The notes below the pieces were generated by a model, which saw only the letters and a list, made by a program, of their open reading frames with translations, ran no database searches and had not been told where the DNA came from. From JAQXGO01 sp045592445 (GTDB lineage: Bacteria; Bacillota; Clostridia; UMGS1883; UMGS1540): DNA of 10,410 bases. The stretch is taken from positions 1-10,410 of the forward strand of contig JAZNUV010000013.1 of the NCBI GenBank assembly GCA_045592445.1, written 5' to 3'. Position numbers and translations under genes: made by a program. Below are positions 6,867 through 10,410 of the stretch, one piece after another; the first letter of the stretch is position 1; each line of letters opens with the position of its first letter.

Positions 6867-8177
6867 TTATTTACCTGCCTGCATCTCCGCAACACATTCA
6901 AGCACTGCATCTGCCATGTACTTCAATTGTTCTTCATCCAGACCGTAAAGCGGTAAATGTGTAAAGCGATTATAGAATACTTCTTCACAAACCGGGCATG
7001 TCTTTGCAATTTCATCTGCATTATATCCCATCTGTTCTACGATAGCGAAACGGTACAAGGGACCGAAGTGCGGAATGTTTGTAACACTCTTTTCTTCCAA
7101 TTTTTTCTTTAATGTCTGTACATTGCCCCCTGCCTTTTTCGGGTCAATTTGCAGAAGGTAGAGATGGAACGTGGGTTTAATATCGTCCCCACCAAGATCC
7201 TGCGGAATGATTGCATCATTTTCAGCAAAGCGACGTGTTAAATACTCTGCTGCTGCACGGCGTTCAGCAATAATCTTTTCATTTCTTGCAAGTTGCAAGG
7301 AAAGACCAAGTCCCTGGATTTCTGTTGTAGAAGCATTACCTGCAACAAACGGTGCTTCCTTTCCGGGAATGGGTGTAATGTTGTAGAGCCAGTCACGAAT
7401 CGGCTTTGTAAAATCAAGCCCCAAGAAGCGAGCGCGCTTCATTTCTTCTGCAAAACCGGGAATAGAAGTTGTCAGAATACCGCCCTCACCAAAAGAGGTG
7501 ATGTTTTTAACTTCGTGGAAGCTATAACCACCAAAATCACCGATTGTACCAACCATTCTGTTTTTATACATTGCGCCGAATGCATGTGCTGCATCCTCCA
7601 AAACAAGAATGTTATGCTTCTTAGCAAGCTCCATGATCGGGTCCATATCTACGGGATAACCGCCAATATGTACAGGTACAATCATCTTTGTTTTATCTGT
7701 GATTTTACGTGCTACATCCTTCGGGTCCATGTTAATAGTACGCGGGTCAACGTCTGCAAATACAAGCTTTGCACCTACTGCCAGAGGATACGCCATTGTT
7801 GCTACAAATGTGATAGCCGGAACAATAACCTCGTCACCCGGCTTTAAGTTTGCATACTTGTATGCAATTTCAAAGCCAGCAGTTGCATTTGTAACAAAAA
7901 GGCTGCCCGGTTGCTTCAAATATTCGTCACAACCCTTTTCTGCCGCTTCAACCCGAGATCCCAAAGACAGTTTTCCGGGCGGTGTGGATACTTTGTCCAA
8001 TTTTTCTACATTCTCACGGATTGCCGCAATCGCAGCATCGTATTCCGCGCCCTCACCCTGCATCAGGAAGGAAATAATCTCCATTAAGTCTTCTACATTG
8101 TAGTTTTCACCAACTGCCGCCCACGGCACCTTTGTTGCTCCCGTATTATAACGGAAATCTGTTGATTTTACTGCCAT
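6867..8177 (-). CDS. DegT/DnrJ/EryC1/StrS-family PLP-dependent aminotransferase
   Basis: A 436-residue fold-type-I PLP enzyme of the family best known for sugar aminotransferases. Visible: a cofactor-phosphate loop VTNATAG (95-101), PGDEVIVPAITFVAT (113-127), PVHIGGYPVDMD (168-179), LEDAAHAFGA (193-202) with Asp195 for the pyridine nitrogen, and SFHEVKNITSFGEGG (219-233) with Lys224 as the Schiff-base lysine. The N-terminal part is longer than usual: about 35 extra residues (roughly 43-78, charged and helical-looking) sit before the PLP domain. A CPVC pair (394-397) stands where relatives often have CPxxE-type text. No sugar-nucleotide gene lies nearby, so the substrate is unknown; an amino-acid or amino-sugar role are both possible. 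An AAAGGAG site precedes the ATG. It diverges from a LacI-type regulator, its likely controller. Confidence 0.9.
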   Translation of the reverse strand: MAVKSTDFRYNTGATKVPWAAVGENYNVEDLMEIISFLMQGEGAEYDAAIAAIRENVEKLDKVSTPPGKLSLGSRVEAAEKGCDEYLKQPGSLFVTNATAGFEIAYKYANLKPGDEVIVPAITFVATMAYPLAVGAKLVFADVDPRTINMDPKDVARKITDKTKMIVPVHIGGYPVDMDPIMELAKKHNILVLEDAAHAFGAMYKNRMVGTIGDFGGYSFHEVKNITSFGEGGILTTSIPGFAEEMKRARFLGLDFTKPIRDWLYNITPIPGKEAPFVAGNASTTEIQGLGLSLQLARNEKIIAERRAAAEYLTRRFAENDAIIPQDLGGDDIKPTFHLYLLQIDPKKAGGNVQTLKKKLEEKSVTNIPHFGPLYRFAIVEQMGYNADEIAKTCPVCEEVFYNRFTHLPLYGLDEEQLKYMADAVLECVAEMQAGK

Positions 8178-8237
8178 TTTTCTTTCTCCTTTCGAATTTT
8201 TTAAATAAACATTATAGATGTCATCATATTTTCCTTT

Positions 8238-8255
8238 GTTATACTATATTGTAAC
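8238..8255. promoter_or_regulatory. Dyad GTTA-N10-TAAC (operator candidate 1)
   Basis: An 18-bp imperfect palindrome with 14 of 18 symmetric positions and a TATA centre, in the region between the divergent aminotransferase and regulator genes. The 10-mer TATACTATAT inside it recurs at 8347-8356 over the regulator's own -10 and start codon. Binding by the neighbouring LacI-type protein is inferred. Confidence 0.4.
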
Positions 8256-8259
8256 GCAT

Positions 8260-8289
8260 GTTATTTTGTATTATAATGTACAGAATAAC
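8260..8289. promoter_or_regulatory. 30-bp dyad GTTATT-N-TGTA-N8-TACA-N-AATAAC (operator candidate 2)
   Basis: A long imperfect palindrome with 22 of 30 symmetric positions. At its centre lies TATAAT on the minus strand (8275 down to 8270), a possible -10 for the aminotransferase gene, though no good -35 is seen at the right spacing. The location between two divergent genes, one a repressor-type regulator, fits an operator. Confidence 0.45.
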
Positions 8290-8322
8290 CAAAGATATAA
8301 TTTTTTTTTGTGCAACATAAAC

Positions 8323-8352
8323 ATTACAATTTTGCTCTTAATTTGCTATACT
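8323..8352 (+). promoter_or_regulatory. Extended -10 promoter of the LacI-type regulator
   Basis: TGCTATACT is an extended -10 (TATACT at 8347-8352). A weak -35 (ATTACA, 4 of 6) lies 18 nt upstream. Start-site spacing puts the 5' end at about 8358-8360, on the ATG itself, and there is no Shine-Dalgarno sequence. The mRNA may therefore be leaderless. Confidence 0.55.
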
Positions 8353-8358
8353 ATATGT

Positions 8359-9321
8359 ATGGATATTCAAAAAATTGCTAATGCCTGTAACATCAGTACA
8401 TCGGCGGTATATAAAGCACTGTATCACAAAAAAGGTGTGGACGCCGCAACGCGCGAAAAAGTCTTTGCTGTCTGCGACAGCATTCCGCGTGCAAAGGTCG
8501 GCCGAAAAAAATCGGTCGGTGTTGTGTTGCCTGCAAATCCAAGCTACTACTGGGATGCACTCTACCGTGGTATTCAGGATGCATTGTCACCGGATATAGA
8601 GGCACACTTTGCCTTTTTTTCCTCTCTTGGCTCCGGAAATGAAGGGCTGCACGCACTTGAGTATGTACAAGACCTAGATTTATGTATTATCGCACCTTCC
8701 AATGCGCCTGCGGTACAGGCAAAGATTGCGGCACTTTCCGCAAAAAAACCAATTGTATATGTAAGTGAAGGATTGCCTACGCCTCACCTTGCCACGGTTT
8801 GCAGCAATTATTATGATGATGGCCGCAGCCTCGGCGCTGCCCTTACTACGCATATGCCGAAGTGCAAACGCGTTTTGGCATTACATGTGCATAACGGCCT
8901 CGGCTCGCAAACGCGTACGAATGGTTTTCTGTCTGTACTGCAAGAAAACAACATTGAATTGGTTGGTAATATTGAACTTGAGGATATCGAAAAACCGTTT
9001 GCCTCTGTTATCGCGCGGGCTATCCGTGATGCAGGCACAGGTTCATTTGATTGTCTTTACTGTGCAACCGGCGTTACTCCCTACGCCTGCCTTGCACTTT
9101 GTAAACTGCGCCTTGATAAAAATGTCATTTGTATCGGTTATGAAAACCCGCCCGGCAACGCCCCATACACCAAAAGCGGCCTGATTCGGATTTTGGCAGT
9201 CAGTAACGCGTATGAAATGGGGAAAAGTGCATGCATGCTGGCGCAGCGTTACCTTCTTTCTGGGGAAACTCCACCCAACTCAACGATAGAAATTCCGTCT
9301 GAGATATTTGTAAATAAATAA
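8359..9321 (+). CDS. LacI-family transcriptional regulator with atypical hinge
   Basis: A 320-residue regulator with an N-terminal helix-turn-helix and a periplasmic-binding-protein-like sensor domain. The HTH reads IQKIANACNISTSAVYKAL (3-21), followed by GVDAATREKVF, matching the LacI/GalR start. I chose the ATG that begins this motif; the frame stays open upstream but encodes nothing family-like and shows no ribosome site. The usual YxPNxxARxL hinge-helix text after the HTH is missing: IPRAKVGRKKSVGVV follows directly, about four residues shorter than LacI. The sensor core begins at VGVVLPANPSYYWDALYRGIQ (53-73). CSNYYDDGRSLG (148-159) and IGYENPP (259-265) match the family's ligand-pocket and late strands. 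The ligand is unknown. It diverges from the aminotransferase gene and probably controls it and itself. Confidence 0.88.
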   Translation: MDIQKIANACNISTSAVYKALYHKKGVDAATREKVFAVCDSIPRAKVGRKKSVGVVLPANPSYYWDALYRGIQDALSPDIEAHFAFFSSLGSGNEGLHALEYVQDLDLCIIAPSNAPAVQAKIAALSAKKPIVYVSEGLPTPHLATVCSNYYDDGRSLGAALTTHMPKCKRVLALHVHNGLGSQTRTNGFLSVLQENNIELVGNIELEDIEKPFASVIARAIRDAGTGSFDCLYCATGVTPYACLALCKLRLDKNVICIGYENPPGNAPYTKSGLIRILAVSNAYEMGKSACMLAQRYLLSGETPPNSTIEIPSEIFVNK

Positions 9322-9323
9322 GA

Positions 9324-9351
9324 ACATATCCCTCCCCTTCGGCATACTATG
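9324..9351 (+). promoter_or_regulatory. Sigma-E/sigma-K-like promoter candidate for the SpoVM gene pair
   Basis: AC at 9324-9325 is followed after 17 nt by CATACTATG, close to the sigma-K pattern (AC-N17-CATAnnnTA). CATACTAT is also one base off the sigma-E -10 CATACAnT, with ATAT upstream, but at slightly short spacing. A start near 9357 would leave a short leader carrying GGAGGTG. The mother-cell role is inferred from the pattern plus the downstream spoVM. Confidence 0.45.
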
Positions 9352-9378
9352 TTACCAAACGGAGGTGTACATAGTATG
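9343..9378. repeat. Perfect 10-bp inverted repeat around the ribosome site of the small membrane protein gene
   Basis: CATACTATGT and ACATAGTATG are exact complements separated by 16 nt. The left arm holds the CATA -10 candidate. The right arm ends in the ATG start codon, and the Shine-Dalgarno GGAGGTG lies in the loop. It could be an operator, or, if transcription starts further upstream, an RNA hairpin that hides the start codon. Confidence 0.65.
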
Positions 9379-9525
9379 TGTGGTAAGCGAAGAGCGTTCG
9401 GCATAATGATTTTATCTTTCTCTCTGGGTGCCCTCGTTGCGGCCGCCCTGCCTCTGTGGATACTGGCAATCATTGAAGCCATCATGCTCATTATCATCGG
9501 CTGGTGTTTCTTTAGCGGAGATTAA
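9376..9525 (+). CDS. Small hydrophobic membrane protein, 49 residues, upstream of spoVM
   Basis: The protein starts MCGKRRAFGIM, then is almost wholly hydrophobic to residue 46 and ends SGD. The basic Cys-Gly-Lys-Arg-Arg start should stay in the cytoplasm. Pro26 splits the hydrophobic stretch into two segments (about 8-24 and 27-46), so a helical hairpin is likely, with a single Glu34 buried in the second. A near-perfect GGAGGTG site lies 8 nt before the ATG, which argues strongly that it is translated. It is followed 19 nt later by the SpoVM homologue, and the two share one promoter candidate and one terminator. I cannot assign a named family. A role in sporulation, perhaps with SpoVM at the forespore membrane, is inference from position only. 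Confidence 0.75.
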   Translation: MCGKRRAFGIMILSFSLGALVAAALPLWILAIIEAIMLIIIGWCFFSGD

Positions 9526-9544
9526 AAAAGGGAGGGATGAACGG

Positions 9545-9616
9545 ATGCAAATTGTAGTTTGGAAAGCACCAAAATTTTTGGGCGGCATATTGAAACGGAT
9601 ATTTAAAGTAAAATAA
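9545..9616 (+). CDS. spoVM: SpoVM-like sporulation microprotein, 23 residues
   Basis: The peptide contains KAPKFLGGILKRIF. Aligned from Met1 without gaps to the 26-residue B. subtilis SpoVM as I remember it, it shares Met1, Lys7, Pro9, Lys10, Phe11, Leu12, Gly13, Gly14 and Ile15. Pro9 is the residue known to matter for SpoVM localisation. SpoVM is a mother-cell amphipathic helix that senses the positive curvature of the forespore outer membrane, anchors the coat ATPase SpoIVA and is needed for cortex and coat assembly. The C-terminal half is basic and amphipathic (Lys17, Arg18, Lys21, Lys23). GGAGGG lies 8 nt before the ATG. An out-of-phase ATG inside that spacer gives only a five-codon frame. 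A strong terminator begins 10 nt past the stop. Genes this short are usually missed by gene callers. Confidence 0.85.
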   Translation: MQIVVWKAPKFLGGILKRIFKVK

Positions 9617-9626
9617 TACCGTCCGA

Positions 9627-9664
9627 CAGGGTTGTTTTGTCAAGGACAAAACAACCCTGTTTTT
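9627..9664 (+). terminator. Strong intrinsic terminator after spoVM
   Basis: A perfect 15-bp stem (CAGGGTTGTTTTGTC and its complement) closes a 3-nt AAG loop and is followed by five T. It isolates the small-gene pair from the tRNA operon. Confidence 0.95.
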
Positions 9665-9716
9665 CGCATAAAAATCTACTCTCTTCCAAATTTTTTTATA
9701 AATTTTAAAAAAAAGC

Positions 9717-9745
9717 TTGACAAGAATATCCCTTTCTGCTATAAT
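9717..9745 (+). promoter_or_regulatory. Consensus promoter of the tRNA operon
   Basis: Perfect TTGACA, a 17-nt spacer and perfect TATAAT, with TGC before the -10 (extended -10) and an A/T-rich run upstream of the -35 resembling an UP element. Transcription would begin near 9752, about 9 nt before the first tRNA. Confidence 0.93.
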
Positions 9746-9760
9746 TGTTTAAGTCAGTTC

Positions 9761-9834
9761 GCGGGTGTAGTTCAATGGTAGAATCTCAGCCTTCCAAGCT
9801 GATCGCGTGGGTTCGATTCCCATCACCCGCTCCA
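9761..9834 (+). tRNA. tRNA-Gly (TCC)
   Basis: Acceptor arm GCGGGTG pairs with CACCCGC. The anticodon stem TCAGC/GCTGA encloses CTTCCAA, giving anticodon TCC at 9793-9795. The T-arm loop TTCGATT is present, with T as discriminator and CCA encoded. First gene of a five-tRNA transcript. Confidence 0.97.
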
Positions 9835-9844
9835 TTTTGAACAT

Positions 9845-9921
9845 GCGCCTGTAGCTCAGCAGGATAGAGCAACTGCCTTCTAAGCAGTGGGCCAGGAGTT
9901 CGAGTCTCTTCAGGCGCGCCA
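9845..9921 (+). tRNA. tRNA-Arg (TCT)
   Basis: Acceptor GCGCCTG pairs with CAGGCGC. Anticodon stem ACTGC/GCAGT encloses CTTCTAA, anticodon TCT at 9879-9881, reading AGA and AGG. T loop TTCGAGT is present; the discriminator is G and CCA is encoded. Confidence 0.97.
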
Positions 9922-9924
9922 TAT

Positions 9925-10002
9925 GGTGGGTATAGCTCAGTTGGTTAGAGCGCTAGATTGTGGCTCTAGAGGCCGTCGGTTCGAATCCGACTATCCACCC
10001 CA
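9925..10002 (+). tRNA. tRNA-His (GTG)
   Basis: Anticodon stem CTAGA/TCTAG encloses TTGTGGC, anticodon GTG at 9960-9962. The extra 5' G (position -1, at 9925) pairs with the discriminator C73, the hallmark of tRNA-His. The acceptor has one G-T wobble. CCA is encoded. It starts only 3 nt after tRNA-Arg, so separation depends on precise processing. Confidence 0.97.
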
Positions 10003-10014
10003 AAAATCCCATAT

Positions 10015-10090
10015 TGGGCTGTAGCCAAGTCGGTAAGGCACAGGACTTTGACTCCTGCATTCGTTGGTTCGAGTCCAGCCAGCCCAGCCA
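10015..10090 (+). tRNA. tRNA-Gln (TTG)
   Basis: Acceptor TGGGCTG pairs with CAGCCCA. Anticodon stem CAGGA/TCCTG encloses CTTTGAC, anticodon TTG at 10048-10050. The T at position 1 is typical of tRNA-Gln. The discriminator is G and CCA is encoded. Confidence 0.97.
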
Positions 10091-10094
10091 TTAT

Positions 10095-10170
10095 GATCCA
10101 TTAGCTCAGTCGGCAGAGCACTTGACTTTTAATCAAGGTGTCCGGGGTTCGAATCCCCGATGGATCACCA
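10095..10170 (+). tRNA. tRNA-Lys (TTT)
   Basis: Acceptor GATCCAT pairs with ATGGATC. Anticodon stem CTTGA/TCAAG encloses CTTTTAA, anticodon TTT at 10128-10130. T-arm CGGGG-TTCGAAT-CCCCG is perfect; the discriminator is A and CCA is encoded. Last tRNA of the operon. Confidence 0.97.
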
Positions 10171-10173
10171 AAG

Positions 10174-10211
10174 AAGAACCGTAATTTTGATACAAAGTTA
10201 CGGTTCTTTTT
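10174..10211 (+). terminator. Intrinsic terminator of the tRNA operon
   Basis: AAGAACCGTAA pairs with TTACGGTTCTT. The stem can extend through a T-G wobble and TTTG/CAAA to a 3-nt loop, about 16 bp in all, followed by five T. It begins 4 nt past the CCA of tRNA-Lys. Confidence 0.95.
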
Positions 10212-10349
10212 CTATGCTCAAAAAGCCTTAAATAGAGGGATTTCTCAAAAAAAGAAAAGTTCCGTTGTGATTTTATGTGCGTTTATTTGAGTTAAAATTA
10301 GACATCTTATACATTTTCTTAATTCACAATGAAACTTATCTTCGAAAAT
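10212..10349. other. Non-coding AT-rich stretch
   Basis: I see no open frame with a ribosome site, no RNA gene and no convincing promoter here. It separates the tRNA terminator from the hairpin near the window edge. Confidence 0.5.
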
Positions 10350-10401
10350 AAATGCACCGCTTTTGACTTGAAATTTTGTCAAAGCGGTGCATTTTGCTTT
10401 T
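10350..10401. terminator. Terminator-like hairpin, probably bidirectional
   Basis: AAATGCACCGCTTTTGAC pairs with GTCAAAGCGGTGCATTT over 17 bp with one bulged T and a 10-nt loop. It is T-rich on both sides (TTTTGCTTTT on plus, TTTATTTT on minus). No plus-strand gene precedes it after the tRNA terminator, so it most likely ends a minus-strand gene beyond the right edge. Confidence 0.7.
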
Positions 10402-10410
10402 CAAAAAACT

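Noticed and set aside
7293..7847. 184-codon plus-strand open frame
   Set aside because: It is antisense inside the aminotransferase gene, Cys-rich in a way typical of antisense translation, and has no family-like content.
8211..8275. TATAAT hexamers on the minus strand as the aminotransferase promoter
   Set aside because: Two are present (8216-8211 and 8275-8270), but neither has a recognisable -35 at 16-18 nt or an extended -10, so no promoter was called.
8218..8358. N-terminal extension of the LacI-type regulator by 47 codons
   Set aside because: The extra sequence is AT-rich operator/promoter DNA, hydrophobic by composition only, and has no ribosome site; the helix-turn-helix begins at the 8359 ATG.
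9960..10184. 74-codon plus-strand open frame
   Set aside because: It runs across tRNA-His, tRNA-Gln and tRNA-Lys; the sequence is fully explained by tRNA structure.
1..10410. CRISPR arrays, insertion sequences, prophage or defence genes
   Set aside because: No direct-repeat array, transposase, terminal inverted repeats or integrase was seen; the genes are mostly housekeeping or regulatory.

Overview
The window reads as a chromosomal segment of a spore-forming, low-to-moderate GC Bacillota, most likely class Clostridia. RpoB begins and runs like clostridial RpoB. A SpoVM-like sporulation microprotein is encoded at 9545-9616. Shine-Dalgarno sites are strong and close to consensus, and a five-gene tRNA cluster has CCA encoded throughout. 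Genus and species cannot be fixed from the sequence alone.

Left part (1-3900, minus strand): the first codons of rpoC and a complete rpoB, transcribed from a consensus-like promoter at about 3872-3900. rpoB is not preceded by rplJ/rplL here. Its upstream neighbour is a divergent gene, and its own leader of about 130 nt holds a 33-codon open frame.

Middle part (3960-6860, plus strand): a four-gene operon with short gaps or overlaps. It encodes a YfcE/MJ0936-type phosphodiesterase, type III pantothenate kinase (coaX, CoA synthesis), a D-2-hydroxyacid dehydrogenase-fold protein whose catalytic Arg position is Ser, and a DUF3842 protein. It ends at an intrinsic terminator that faces the terminator of the convergent gene.

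Right-middle (6771-9321): a DegT/DnrJ-family PLP aminotransferase (minus) diverges from a LacI-family regulator (plus). The AT-rich intergenic region between them carries two dyads and a repeated 10-mer that look like operators. The regulator appears leaderless and lacks the usual hinge-helix signature.

Right part (9322-10410): an easily missed pair of tiny genes, a 49-residue membrane protein and a 23-residue SpoVM homologue. They lie behind a mother-cell-type (sigma-E/K-like) promoter candidate and end at a 15-bp stem terminator. Then comes a tRNA operon (Gly-TCC, Arg-TCT, His-GTG, Gln-TTG, Lys-TTT) with a perfect TTGACA-17-TATAAT promoter and its own strong terminator. The last 200 bases show no gene, only a second terminator-like hairpin near the edge.

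The most notable items are the sporulation microgene pair, the regulator with its operator-like array, and the dehydrogenase that has lost its catalytic arginine.
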